This document shows, piece after piece, positions 40,131-49,352 of a stretch of 64,000 nt of DNA. The DNA is from Saccharopolyspora_D taberi (GTDB taxonomy: Bacteria > Actinomycetota > Actinomycetes > Mycobacteriales > Pseudonocardiaceae), in contig NZ_BAAAUX010000011.1 in assembly GCF_039534165.1 (NCBI RefSeq), positions 124,001-188,000 of the forward strand. The letters run 5' to 3'. Positions within the stretch are counted from its first letter, which is position 1; each line of letters begins with the position of its first letter. The notes below the pieces were generated by a model. It had not been told where the DNA came from. It was given only the letters and a program-made list of their open reading frames with translations, and searched no databases. Position numbers and translations under genes: made by a program.

Positions 40131-42893
40131 ATGACGCGGATTCGCCTGCTGGGACCGGTGGAACTCCTGCGGGCGGACGGAACCGTCGCCGGACTCGGTG
40201 CCGCCAAACGCCGCAGCGTGCTCGCGGCGCTGGCCCTCGAACTCAACCAGGTCGTCTCCGGCGACCGGCTGATGGACATCGTCTGGGACGGAAACCCGCC
40301 GCGCAGCGCGAAAGCCGCGTTGCAGGGCCACATCGCCCAGCTGCGCAAGGACCTCGGCGACGGGGTGGAACTGGTCACCCGCTCCCCCGGCTACCAGCTG
40401 GTCGCCGACCGCTCGCTGCTGGACGTGACCCGGTTCGAGGACCTGCTCGCCGAGGCCGCGAACACCTCCGACGCCGAAGCCGTCGAGCTGCTCAACTCCG
40501 CGCTGGCGCTGCGCCGCGGCCCGGCGATGTCCGACGTCCCGGCGGAACGGCTGCACCGGGAGGTCTCGGCCCGGCTGGAGGAGTCCGCGGTCAACGCCGT
40601 CCAGGAGCTGGGCCGCAGGCTGCTGCGGCTCGGGCGCGCCGCGGAGGCCGTCGACCGGCTGCGGGAAGCCGTCGCGCTTCGGCCGCTGCGCGAACCGCTG
40701 GTGGAGAAGCTGGTGCTGAGCCTGCACCAGGCCGGCAGGCAGGCCGAGGCTCTCGACGTCTACCACGAGACCCGGGCGCGGCTCGCCGACGAACTCGGCG
40801 TCGACCCCGGCCCCGGGCTGCTGGCGGCGCTGAACACCGTGCTGGAGACCGAGGAGCCGCCCGCGACGCCTGCCGCCGTTCCCGCGCAACTTCCCAGGCA
40901 GAACAGGGGTTTCGTCGGACGGTCCGCCGAACTCGCCGAACTCGGTTCCGGCCGCGACGGCGACGGCGCGATCCGGATCCTCACCGGGCCCGCCGGTGTC
41001 GGCAAGACCGCGCTCGCGCTGCGCTGGGCGCACCAGGTCGCCGCCCGGTTCCCGGACGGCAACCTGTTCTGCGACCTGCGCGGGTTCGACGAGACCGAAC
41101 CGGTCGATCCGGGCCAGGTCCTCACCGGGTTCCTGCGCGCGCTCGGGGTGCCGGACGCGCGGATTCCCGCCGACTTGGAGGAACGCGCCGCGCTCTACCG
41201 CTCCGTGCTGGCCGGGCGCCGGATGCTGGTGATCCTGGACAACGCGCGGTCGGCCGACCAGGTCCGGCCGCTGCTGCCGGGCACGTCCGGTTGCGAGGTG
41301 CTGGTGTCGAGCCGGAGCAGGCTCGACGACCTGACCGCCACCGAAGGCGCGCTGCGGATGACCGTCCCGGCGCTGAGCCGGGAAGCCGCCGTCCGGGTGC
41401 TGGGCGTGGTGCTCGGGGCGGAGCGGGTCGCCGCCGAACCAGAGGCCGCCGCCGAGCTCGCCGAGCTGTGCGACCGGCTCCCGCTGGCGCTGCGGATCGC
41501 CGCCGCGCGCGGCAGCGGCCAGCCGCACACCACGGTCCGGTCGCTGGTCGAGGCGCTCTCCGACGAGCACCACCGGTTGTGCGAGCTGTCGCTGCCGGAT
41601 TCCGGCGCCGCCGTGCGGAGCGCGCTGACCTGGAGCTACCACCAGCTCGACCCCGGCTCCGCGCGGCTTTTCCGGCTGCTGAGCAGGCATCCGGGCGTCG
41701 ACGTCGACCGCTACGCCGCCGCCGCGCTGGCAGGCACCACCATCGCGCAGAGCCAGGTCCACCTGGAGCGGCTGCTGGCGGTGCACCTGCTGCACCGGAC
41801 CGGAACCGACCGCTACGGGCGGCACGACCTGGTCCGGCTTTACACCACCACGGTCGCCGACGAGGAACCCGCGGCCGAGCGGGACGCCGCGACCGCCCGG
41901 CTGCTGGACTACTACCTGCACACCGTCGACGCCGGCCGCAGGCTCATCACCGACTCGGCGTGGCAGCCCAGGATCCGGGCCGAGCACCGGCCCGCCGAGT
42001 CACCCGAGCTGTCGACGGTGACGGCGGCGCTGGGCTGGTTCCGCGCCGAGGAGGACAACCTGCACAACGCGCTCGCGTCGGCCGCGGCCGGTGGTCTGTG
42101 GGACCGGGCGTGCGGGCTGGCGCTGTGCATGGAGCGGTTCCACTACCACCTCGGCGACCTGAGTTCGCAGGCCGAGGTCGCGCAGCGGGGTCTGGTCACC
42201 GCTCGGGAACTCGGCGATGCGCGGGCGCAGGCGATGTTCCACATCCACCTCGGCGAGAACCTCGTCCAGTTCGGACATCCCGACAACGCTGTCATGCACG
42301 GCGAGCAGGCCCTGCGGTTGAGCGCGGGCGACCCGTTGGACACCTGCAACGCGCTTCTCGGTCTCGGCCTGTTCCTGCACGCGTCGGGCATGCACGCCGA
42401 CGCGCTGGGCCACGCCGCGGAATCGATCACGCTCGCGCGGTCGATCCGCAACATCGCGGTCGAGGCGTACGCGTCGATCCTGCGGGCCAGCATCCTGCGC
42501 GCCGAAGGAGACCGGACAGCGGCGCTCGGCGCGCTGCGGCGGGCCGTCGACCTGGCCTCCGAGCACGGCCGGGACGTGCACGGCTCAGTCGTGCTGCTGA
42601 TCGCCGGGGAACTCATGCAGGGCTTCGGCATGGACAGCCAGGCGCTCGGCCTGTTCCACCGCGGCCTGGCCGTCGCCCGCGACACCGAGGACCTCGTCTT
42701 CCAGGCGAGGCACCACCGGTCCATCGGGAACGCGATGGCACAGCTGGACAATCCGGCCGCCGCGCTGCCGCACTGGACCCGCGCCGAACGCCTCTACTCC
42801 GTGCTCGGGCTGCCCGAAGGCAGCGACGTCCGCGAGTGCATCACCGGCGCGAACGCGGCGGTCCCGGCGGTCGCCGACGCGCGCGCCGGTTGA
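40131..42893 (+). CDS. AfsR/SARP-family regulator (winged helix, BTAD, NB-ARC, TPR)
   Basis: A 920-residue transcription activator. An OmpR-type winged helix (MTRIRLLGPVELL to SPGYQL, residues 1-90) and a bacterial transcriptional activation domain (~95-250) are followed by an NB-ARC ATPase (Walker A GPAGVGKTALALRW near 286; LVILDNARSADQVRPLL). Helical TPR-like repeats run from about 600 to the end. AfsR proteins are usually linked to antibiotic clusters. Here the neighbour is the divergent ESX-toxin operon, with tandem heptamers between, so that operon is the likely target. ATG at 40131 is favoured; 40107 is an alternative. Confidence 0.9.
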   Translation: MTRIRLLGPVELLRADGTVAGLGAAKRRSVLAALALELNQVVSGDRLMDIVWDGNPPRSAKAALQGHIAQLRKDLGDGVELVTRSPGYQLVADRSLLDVTRFEDLLAEAANTSDAEAVELLNSALALRRGPAMSDVPAERLHREVSARLEESAVNAVQELGRRLLRLGRAAEAVDRLREAVALRPLREPLVEKLVLSLHQAGRQAEALDVYHETRARLADELGVDPGPGLLAALNTVLETEEPPATPAAVPAQLPRQNRGFVGRSAELAELGSGRDGDGAIRILTGPAGVGKTALALRWAHQVAARFPDGNLFCDLRGFDETEPVDPGQVLTGFLRALGVPDARIPADLEERAALYRSVLAGRRMLVILDNARSADQVRPLLPGTSGCEVLVSSRSRLDDLTATEGALRMTVPALSREAAVRVLGVVLGAERVAAEPEAAAELAELCDRLPLALRIAAARGSGQPHTTVRSLVEALSDEHHRLCELSLPDSGAAVRSALTWSYHQLDPGSARLFRLLSRHPGVDVDRYAAAALAGTTIAQSQVHLERLLAVHLLHRTGTDRYGRHDLVRLYTTTVADEEPAAERDAATARLLDYYLHTVDAGRRLITDSAWQPRIRAEHRPAESPELSTVTAALGWFRAEEDNLHNALASAAAGGLWDRACGLALCMERFHYHLGDLSSQAEVAQRGLVTARELGDARAQAMFHIHLGENLVQFGHPDNAVMHGEQALRLSAGDPLDTCNALLGLGLFLHASGMHADALGHAAESITLARSIRNIAVEAYASILRASILRAEGDRTAALGALRRAVDLASEHGRDVHGSVVLLIAGELMQGFGMDSQALGLFHRGLAVARDTEDLVFQARHHRSIGNAMAQLDNPAAALPHWTRAERLYSVLGLPEGSDVRECITGANAAVPAVADARAG

Positions 42894-42965
42894 GGCTTAG
42901 CGTCCGTTTGACAAGCGGCAGTAGCCGGTTCTCCAGCGCTCTCCGACGAAGACAGTCCCGTTCGC

Positions 42966-43949
42966 TTATATGGGCCTTCGAAGCGGCAGGGCCGCTTCGA
43001 AGGCCCGGATCATCGCGTCCCGGCCGGGCAGGTTGAACTCCTTGCCGAGCGTGCGCATGACCGAGTCCTCGGTGGGCCGGTAGACGCCGCGCCGGTGGTA
43101 GTAGGCGCCTTCGAACGCGCCGACCACACCACCGTCCGGCGACGGCTTGCCCAGGTACTCGTGCCACTTGAGCCTGCCCTGCTCGATCTCCTCGCGGGTG
43201 TGGATCGAGACGTTCGGTTCGGAGGGCTCCGGGCCGGTGTAGGTGTCCTCGGGGTAGTCGTACTCGTCGGCCAGACCGCCCACGGAGTGGCCGAGTTCGT
43301 GCACGACGATCAGTCCCGCGCGGTCGTTCCCGCCGGAGGACGTGGCGATCCCGCCACCCGCGCCGCCGTATTTCGCCGAGTTGCCCAGTGCGAGCACCTG
43401 CTCGGCCTCCGGCGCCAGCGCGGCGAACTGGCGCGCCTTGGTCTCGTTGACGCACAAGAGCCTTTCGGTGTTCGGGTCGTCGCCCCGGCACCAGAAACCC
43501 ATGTCCAGCGCGGTGTCCCGCCGCACCCCCATCGTCGGGTCGTTGTCCACTCCGGACTCCGCGGAGACCACGTTGACCTGCCACACGTTGAACGACTCCC
43601 GGTACGAGCGGAAGGGCTCGACGGCCGCGAGCTCTTCCCACCGGCGGACCGCCTGCTCGTGGTAGGCGCCGAGATCGGCACGCGCGTAGCCGTCGCCGAC
43701 GATGACCAGGTCGAACCGCTCCGAGCTGGGGCCGGTCTGCTGGATCGGCACCACGTCCGCCCGGACGTCCTGCGGTGCGGCCGGCGGCTGCGGGCGCACC
43801 GGTACGAGCGCACGGCTGATCGCCCCGTCCGGGGAGAACACCTCCATCCACTCCGACTCCGGAGCGCCGGAGTAAGCCGGAAGCGGGGCGGCGAGCAGAG
43901 CTGCGCTGCCGGCGAACGCGGCCAGCGACGTCCGGATTCGCAGGGACAC
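42966..43949 (-). CDS. Secreted M64-family metallopeptidase (IgA-peptidase type)
   Basis: A 327-residue exported zinc peptidase. The signal sequence follows GTG 43949 (SLRIRTSLAAFAGSAALLAA). The zinc motif is HELGHSVGGLADEY near residue 217, preceded by the typical DLVIVGDGYARADL and FNVWQVNVVSAESGVDNDPT segments. Relatives include the M64 peptidases named after IgA cleavage; the true substrate here is unknown. GTG at 43949 is chosen because AAGGGAG stands 5 bp ahead; GTG 43973 is upstream. A 16-bp perfect hairpin overlaps its last codons. Confidence 0.88.
   Translation of the reverse strand: MSLRIRTSLAAFAGSAALLAAPLPAYSGAPESEWMEVFSPDGAISRALVPVRPQPPAAPQDVRADVVPIQQTGPSSERFDLVIVGDGYARADLGAYHEQAVRRWEELAAVEPFRSYRESFNVWQVNVVSAESGVDNDPTMGVRRDTALDMGFWCRGDDPNTERLLCVNETKARQFAALAPEAEQVLALGNSAKYGGAGGGIATSSGGNDRAGLIVVHELGHSVGGLADEYDYPEDTYTGPEPSEPNVSIHTREEIEQGRLKWHEYLGKPSPDGGVVGAFEGAYYHRRGVYRPTEDSVMRTLGKEFNLPGRDAMIRAFEAALPLRRPI
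42972..43006. terminator. Perfect 16-bp hairpin overlapping the end of the M64 gene
   Basis: GGGCCTTCGAAGCGGC (42972-42987) and its exact complement (42991-43006) flank the loop AGG. The stem lies inside the last dozen codons of the minus-strand M64 gene, with the TAA stop immediately after it, and 79 bp past the AfsR-like stop. It probably terminates both convergent genes. Confidence 0.7.
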
Positions 43950-44179
43950 GGCGACTCCCTTCAGCGCGTACACCGGGAACTCTGGCACGCGCGACGAAAC
44001 CGGGGTCAGATCCTGATGGCGGCACCGACCTGCACCATTCGGCCCCGGGTGCTCATCACCAGTCACAGGAGGAAAAACGCGGACGCGCCCTGGGTCCACA
44101 GTGGAGGCTTCGAACATTGGTGGCGCCCAGGAAGAGCATGCAGGCCATCGGAAAGCGCCGTCCGGGGTCCGGGGCTCCG

Positions 44180-44197
44180 ACCGGGACCCGTCCCGGT
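44180..44197. terminator. Short hairpin downstream of the broken XRE gene
   Basis: ACCGGGAC (44180-44187) pairs with GTCCCGGT (44190-44197) around CC, 43 bp past the XRE stop on the minus strand. It could serve as that gene's terminator. The rest of 43950-44239 shows no gene. Confidence 0.4.
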
Positions 44198-44239
44198 GGG
44201 TACCAGCAGGTGCCGTCCCCGAGGCGGCGCCTGCGCTTC

Positions 44240-45614
44240 CTAGCGGAGTTCGCCCACCCACCGCCGGCGGACGGCCGCCACGTCCCGCTGCCCGTTCCAG
44301 ATCGCCAGCCTGGTCCGGAGCATCCCCAGTTCGGCCGACACCGTGAACCACTTCGCCCCGGCCGCGCGCGGAACGGCGCCGCCCGCCGCCGCGACCGCCT
44401 GGTCCGGTTCCCGCGCGCACAGCAGGGCGTCGGCCAGCCGCGTGGTGAGCATCAGCCGGATCCGGGACGGCTCCGGTAGGCCGGTGAACGCCGCCAGGCT
44501 CCGCCGGGTCGCCTCCACCGCGCCGGTCGCGAACGCGGTGCGGCCGGTGGCCACGGCCAGGTCGCGCAGGGTGCCGCTCTCGCCGACGTCGAACCAGATC
44601 CCGCGCGCGCCGTCACCGTCGCCGTCCAGCCAAGGCACCTCGGCCATCTCGTCCTCGTCCAGTTCGGACAGGACTTGGCGCGCGGTTTCCAGCGTCCGCA
44701 GGGCTTCCGGCGCGTCGGCCCGGCGGGCGAGGACTCATGATCGCACCAGGCCGCCGTAGGCGACCGGCCACCGGCGGCGGTCGTCGATGGCGACCAGCGC
44801 GTTGGCGTAGCGCAGCGCGGTGCCGGTGTCGCCGCTGAGCAGGATCTGCCAGGTCATGTCCCGCAGAACCGAGAACCCGGGTGCCAGCCGAACCGGAGTG
44901 GTCGGCCCACTGCATCGCCAGCGTCAGCCAGGTGATCCCGACCAGCGGGTAGCCGATGTCGGTGCGGGCGACGCCCGCGCGGTGCGCGTACTCGGCGGCC
45001 AGCTGCCAGAGCGGGCGCGCCGCGTCGCCGCCGACAGCCTGCGCCCACCGCGCGATACCGTGCGCGATCGGCTCGACCGCCGCCAGCGCTCCGGGCTGCC
45101 ACGGGCGGTCGTAGCCGCGCAGCCAGCTCTCCAGCAGCGAGACCAGCGCGTGCACCGCATCGGTGTGCACGCGGCTCCCGATTCCACCGCTCACGACCTG
45201 CCGCACGAGGTTGCCCGCTTCCGCCGCGGCAGGAACCGGACACCGGGTGCGGCCGTGCAGGACGCAGGGGGTGACGTCGGTGTTGAGGAACTCCGGCCAC
45301 CGCGGCAGTTCCAGCCCTGCCGGGACCACGTCGTCGACGGCCTGCAGCAGGGTCGTGGCCAGCGGGACCGGCCGTCCGTACCGGTCGGCCGCGGCCCGCA
45401 GGACGGCCAGTTCCCGGCCGGTGCCGAACGCCTCGTCCAGCCGCGCTGCCAGCCAGGGCGACGGTTCCCGCGCGCCGCGCTCGACGCGGCTCAGCAGCGT
45501 CCGGTCGTAGCCGACCCGCCGCCCCAGCTGCGCCTGCGTCCATCCCGCCGTCCGGCGCAGCTCGCGGACCCGGCTTCCGAAGGCCGCCCACTTCGCGCTG
45601 CTCGCCGCACACAT
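44240..45614 (-). pseudogene. XRE-family regulator broken by a frameshift and an in-frame stop
   Basis: The 5' part encodes an HTH (TAGWTQAQLGRRVGYDRTLL, residues 18-45) and helical TPR-like sequence. Near 44876-44881 the frame shifts: removing one base from the G/C run restores FSVLRDMTWQILLSGDTGTA. Further on an in-frame TGA (44735-44737) falls between LVRS and VLARRADAPEAL, after which the same frame runs to the TAG at 44240. The intact protein would be about 458 residues, the usual size of actinomycete HTH-TPR regulators. Two lesions argue for real decay rather than one sequencing error. The neighbouring target genes are not identifiable. Confidence 0.75.
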
Positions 45615-45754
45615 GGCGCCTCCCGCAACTCCACGGCTCCAGGGCAGCGGATCCTACCGGCGCGGTTTCGGGGCGGGAGCGTCTTTGGTGGGGCGGCGCC
45701 TCCGCCGGAGCGGCGATGTCTGTGGGGGTTCGGTTTTCCGGGGCCCTCGCGTTT

Positions 45755-45868
45755 TCAGTACTCCAGTACCGAAATGGCTTCCGGGGCCGACAATTCACTG
45801 AACGCGCGCACCACACGTTCCCGGCGTCCTCGCAGGGCAGGTAGCCCAAGACTCCTTCCGCTGTCCAC
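45755..45868 (-). CDS. Possible 37-aa small protein
   Basis: GTG at 45868, 8 bp after GGAG, opens a short frame with basic centre PALRGRRERVVRAFSELSAP and a tail ending SVLEY before TGA. The sequence looks protein-like rather than random and lies 140 bp upstream of the XRE pseudogene on the same strand. No family recognised; a competing frame is open in the same place. Confidence 0.25.
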   Translation of the reverse strand: MDSGRSLGLPALRGRRERVVRAFSELSAPEAISVLEY

Positions 45869-46255
45869 GCCCTGCGCTCCGCGTCACCGATCCCGGGGCT
45901 TGTCACGCTGATTCCGGTTCCGGCAGCGAAATTCACCCCCGCAGACTAAAAATTCGTTTTACACCAGGTGGATCCACACACACCTGTGTGAACTCGCGGT
46001 CACCGGCGGAAGAAGATCACCGCAGGCCGGGGAAAACGGTTCACAGCTGCGCACCGCCCGCCACCTCGCACCAGTCCGCGCTGATCGCGGCCGGATTGGC
46101 CGGGCACCTGCCCTTCGCTCCGCGCTTTCGGTGTCGCTACTATCAACCGGTGACATGTTGATCAACTAGGAAGCACCAGTAGTCCCTGCGCGGTGGCGGT
46201 CCCCGACCCGAGACCCTGCCCGTCACCGGCCCTTTTCCCCGTACCAAGGACGCTG
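45869..46255. promoter_or_regulatory. Conservon upstream region with palindromes
   Basis: This AT-richer non-coding stretch ahead of the conservon holds two perfect palindromes: CACACA-CC-TGTGTG at 45977-45990 and GTTGATCAAC at 46157-46166. The second is about 90 bp before the start codon and overlaps CATGTTGATC, which recurs before the methyltransferase at 62462. They are candidate regulator sites; nothing coding is seen. Confidence 0.4.
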
Positions 46256-47908
46256 ATGTCTGAATTCCCCTTATCCGACACGGGTTCCGACCGGTTGGCC
46301 ATCCCCTGGCCGCGCACCGACGACGACCTGCGCACCCGGATCACGCGCCTGGCGGTGCTCCCGGCCACCGCCGTCGCGCTGCTCGGAACCGCTGCCGGAA
46401 CCGCACTGGTCGCCGTGCCGTCGGCGGTCACCTCCTACGCGGTGCTCGGCGGCGGTGCCGCCGCCGTCGCCGCCGTGCTGACCGTGGCAGCCCGCCAGGC
46501 CAGGAACACCTTCCGCGCCGTCGACCACCGGATCGACAGCTCGCAGCGGGACGACCAGCAGTGGATCACCACGCTGCGCGGCACCATGGCCGAGGGCCAG
46601 GACGAGCTGCGCAGGCTGGTCAAGCAGGTGCGCAACGGCGAACACCCGACGCCGCGCGCCCCGGCCGGACAGCCCGCCGACAACACCCCGCTGGCACTGC
46701 TCGCCCACGACCTCCAGCAGGCCCAGCGGGTCGCCGAGGCCGCCGTGGTCGAGACCGCGGCCCGTCCCTTCACCAGCGACTCCGACCACCGGGTCGCGGT
46801 GTTCGTCAACCTCGCCCGGCGGTTGCAGTCGCTGATCCACCGGGCCATCCAGAAGCTCGACGAGCTCGAGCACCAGGTCGAGGACCCCGACCTGCTCAAG
46901 GGCCTGTTCTACGTCGACCACCTCACCACCGGGGTGCGCAGGCAGGCCGAGAGCCTCGCCGTGCTCGGCGGCGCGGTGCCCCGGCGGCAGTGGAGCCAGC
47001 CGGTCAGCATGTACACGGTGCTGCGCTCTGCGGTCGCCGAGGTCGAGCACTACGCCCGGGTCAAGGTGGTTCCGCCGATCGAGGGGATGCTGCACGGCCA
47101 CGCCGTCGCCGACGTCATCCACCTGATCGCCGAGCTCGTCGAGAACGCCACCACGTTCTCCGCGCCCGAGACGCAGGTGATCGTGCGGACCGAGAACGTC
47201 ACGGCGGGCCTGGCCATCGACATCCAGGACCGCGGCCTGGGAATGCCGCAGGAGGACCAGCGCCGCGCCAACGAACTTCTCGCCAACCCCGGCGACATCG
47301 ACCTGGGCGAACTGCTCAAGGACGGCCGCATCGGGCTCTACGTGGTGGCCGAGCTGTCCCAGCGCCACGGCGTCGCCGTCCGGGTGCAGAACAACATCTA
47401 CGGCGGCACCGACGCCGTGATCGTGGTGCCGCACCGCCTGCTCGGCGAGGAGGTTCCGGACGAGCAGCCCGCGGCGCCGGAACAGCCGCCCGCTCCGCCC
47501 GTCGCCGAGGTCCCGGCGCCCGAGCCCGCCTCCGGCGGCAGGCACGAGGCGCGTCCGCGCCCGTTCGCCGACTCGATCCCGGCCTCGGGGGCGCACCGCC
47601 CCCGGTACGAGCGCCGCACCGGATCGCTGCCGGAACCGCAGGCCGTCGTGTTCAAGGACGCAGGCACGGGTCCGGCGGACAACGGCACGGGCCCGGCGCG
47701 CAACGGCGCGCGCCCGGCGGGCAACGAAGCCCGTCCGCCGCTGCCCAAGCGCAAGGGCGGAACCTCGTACCTGGTGCCCGAACTGCTCGACAACCACGCC
47801 GACCGCGAGGACTACGGCGGCGGGCACGACCCGGGTCTGATGGCCGCCTTCCAGCAGGGCCTGGACCTCGGTTCCCGTGACGACGACCCGCGCGACCGCG
47901 CGCGCTGA
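46256..47908 (+). CDS. cvnA: CvnA-like sensor histidine kinase of a conservon
   Basis: A 550-residue membrane protein. Two transmembrane helices lie at about residues 30-78 (LAVLPATAVALLGTAAGTAL and a second hydrophobic run). A dimer/phospho-transfer-like helical region and a GHKL ATPase domain follow (LIAELVENATTFSAPET, DIQDRGLGM, GLYVVAELSQRHG). A Pro-rich disordered tail closes it. CvnA proteins signal through CvnB/C to the G protein CvnD. ATG 46256 follows AAGGA. First gene of a five-gene operon. Confidence 0.9.
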   Translation: MSEFPLSDTGSDRLAIPWPRTDDDLRTRITRLAVLPATAVALLGTAAGTALVAVPSAVTSYAVLGGGAAAVAAVLTVAARQARNTFRAVDHRIDSSQRDDQQWITTLRGTMAEGQDELRRLVKQVRNGEHPTPRAPAGQPADNTPLALLAHDLQQAQRVAEAAVVETAARPFTSDSDHRVAVFVNLARRLQSLIHRAIQKLDELEHQVEDPDLLKGLFYVDHLTTGVRRQAESLAVLGGAVPRRQWSQPVSMYTVLRSAVAEVEHYARVKVVPPIEGMLHGHAVADVIHLIAELVENATTFSAPETQVIVRTENVTAGLAIDIQDRGLGMPQEDQRRANELLANPGDIDLGELLKDGRIGLYVVAELSQRHGVAVRVQNNIYGGTDAVIVVPHRLLGEEVPDEQPAAPEQPPAPPVAEVPAPEPASGGRHEARPRPFADSIPASGAHRPRYERRTGSLPEPQAVVFKDAGTGPADNGTGPARNGARPAGNEARPPLPKRKGGTSYLVPELLDNHADREDYGGGHDPGLMAAFQQGLDLGSRDDDPRDRAR

Positions 47909-47962
47909 CCGGCGTCACCCCTCCCCAGCCACCAGACCTCACGTCAAGGAGAAGAACCACTC

Positions 47963-48397
47963 ATGGCCAGCGATGTGACCTCGGGCCAGGCATCGGACGT
48001 CACCTGGTTGCTCACCAACCTGGTGCAGAAGGTCCCGCAGACGCGAAGCGCCCTGCTGCTTTCCTCGGACGGTGTGAAGAAGAACTGGCACGGCCTGGAC
48101 AGCAGCGGCGCCGACACGCTCTCCGCGATCGCGTCCGGGCTGTGCTCCCTCGCTCGCAGCGCGGGCAAGCACTTCGGCGGCGGCAACGGCGTCCGCCAGG
48201 TCGTCGCCGAGCTCGACGACGCGCTGCTGTTCGTCTCGGCGGCGGGCCCCGGCGCCGTGCTGGCGGTCGTGGCCTCCCGCGACGCCGACGCCGGCGTGAT
48301 CGGGTACGAGATGGCCCAGCTCGTCAAGCGGGTGCCGTCCTACCTGGCCACGCCCGCGCGGCACGCCGCGACGGCGTTCGGCGATCTGAGCGGGTGA
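47963..48397 (+). CDS. cvnB: CvnB-like roadblock/LC7 protein
   Basis: A 144-residue Roadblock/LC7-domain protein (DVTWLLTNLVQKVPQTRSAL ... VVAELDDALLFVSAAGPGAV). In conservons this protein works as a regulator of the small G protein CvnD. ATG 47963 follows AAGGAG. It overlaps the next gene by a GTGA junction. Confidence 0.92.
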   Translation: MASDVTSGQASDVTWLLTNLVQKVPQTRSALLLSSDGVKKNWHGLDSSGADTLSAIASGLCSLARSAGKHFGGGNGVRQVVAELDDALLFVSAAGPGAVLAVVASRDADAGVIGYEMAQLVKRVPSYLATPARHAATAFGDLSG

Positions 48398-48768
48398 TCA
48401 TGACCGATCCCCGGGACGAACCGTGGTTCGACCACGAGGCCGGGCCGCTGCTGCGGCCGTACACCCTGACGAACGGGCGCACCAGCCCGTCGGCCTCGCT
48501 CACCCTGCTCTCGATGGTGCGCACCACCGGCCGGGTGGCACCGGAACGCCTGGCCCCGGAGCACGCCAACGCGCTGGAGCTGTGCCGCGCGGCGACCTCG
48601 GTCGCCGAGGTCGCCGCGCACCTGCGCCAGCCCGCAGTGGTCACCAAGATCCTGCTCTCCGACCTCATCGACTGGGGAGCGCTGACCACCCGCGCCCCCA
48701 CCGCCGTCAACGAACCGCCCGACCGACACCTACTGAAGGCGTTACTCCATGGCCTCCAACAGCTCTGA
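48394..48768 (+). CDS. cvnC: CvnC-like DUF742 protein
   Basis: A 124-residue DUF742 protein (AGPLLRPYTLTNGRTSPSAS ... KILLSDLIDWGALTTRAP) with a predicted winged-helix-like fold. It is conserved between CvnB and CvnD in conservons with unknown molecular role. The start is GTG 48394 in GTGA overlap with CvnB, or ATG 48400 two codons later. Its 3' end overlaps cvnD by 20 bp. Confidence 0.9.
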   Translation: MIMTDPRDEPWFDHEAGPLLRPYTLTNGRTSPSASLTLLSMVRTTGRVAPERLAPEHANALELCRAATSVAEVAAHLRQPAVVTKILLSDLIDWGALTTRAPTAVNEPPDRHLLKALLHGLQQL

Positions 48769-49327
48769 GTCGCTCCCGACCGCGTTCAAGATGCTCGTCG
48801 CGGGCGGGTTCGGCGTCGGCAAGACCACCTTCGTCCGGTCGGTCAGCGAAATCGAGCCGCTGACGACGGAGGAGAAGCTCACCACCGCCAGCACGGCCAC
48901 CGACAGCCTGGAGGGGGTGGACGACAAGAACACCACGACCGTCGCCATGGACTTCGGCCGCATCACCTTCCAGCCGCAGAACGTCGTCCTGCTGCTGTTC
49001 GGCACCCCGGGCCAGGAGCGCTTCTGGTTCATGTGGGACGACCTCGTGCGCGGGGCGCTCGGCGCGGTGGTGCTGGCCGACACCCGCAGGTTGCAGGACT
49101 GCTTCGCCGCGGTCGAGTTCTTCGAGCGGCGCGGCATCGACTTCCTGGTCGCGGTCAACGAGTTCGACGGATCCTTCCAGTACGAGCCCGGCGAGGTGCG
49201 GGAAGCGCTCGGCATCAAGCCGCACGTGCCGGTGATGCTGTGCGACGCGCGGAGCAGGAGCTCCGCGGCCTCGGTGCTGGTGTCGCTGACCAAGCACGTC
49301 CTCGCCGCCACCCCGTCCGCCCGGTAG
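48749..49327 (+). CDS. cvnD: CvnD-like small GTPase
   Basis: A 192-residue Ras-like GTP-binding protein. Walker A is GGFGVGKTTFV near residue 20, the G3 motif is in LLFGTPGQERFWFM, and NEFD serves as the G4 box. It is the output of the conservon and probably sits at the membrane in complex with CvnA-C. The gene overlaps cvnC by 20 bp, so expression is coupled. Confidence 0.93.
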   Translation: MASNSSESLPTAFKMLVAGGFGVGKTTFVRSVSEIEPLTTEEKLTTASTATDSLEGVDDKNTTTVAMDFGRITFQPQNVVLLLFGTPGQERFWFMWDDLVRGALGAVVLADTRRLQDCFAAVEFFERRGIDFLVAVNEFDGSFQYEPGEVREALGIKPHVPVMLCDARSRSSAASVLVSLTKHVLAATPSAR

Positions 49328-49352
49328 CCCCACTCAGATTCGGAGCCCCTGA

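Noticed and set aside
40131..42893. AfsR-like regulator plus P450 as signs of an antibiotic gene cluster
   Set aside because: No polyketide, peptide-synthetase, terpene or RiPP genes are in the window, and the P450 is 27 kb away with its own TetR gene.
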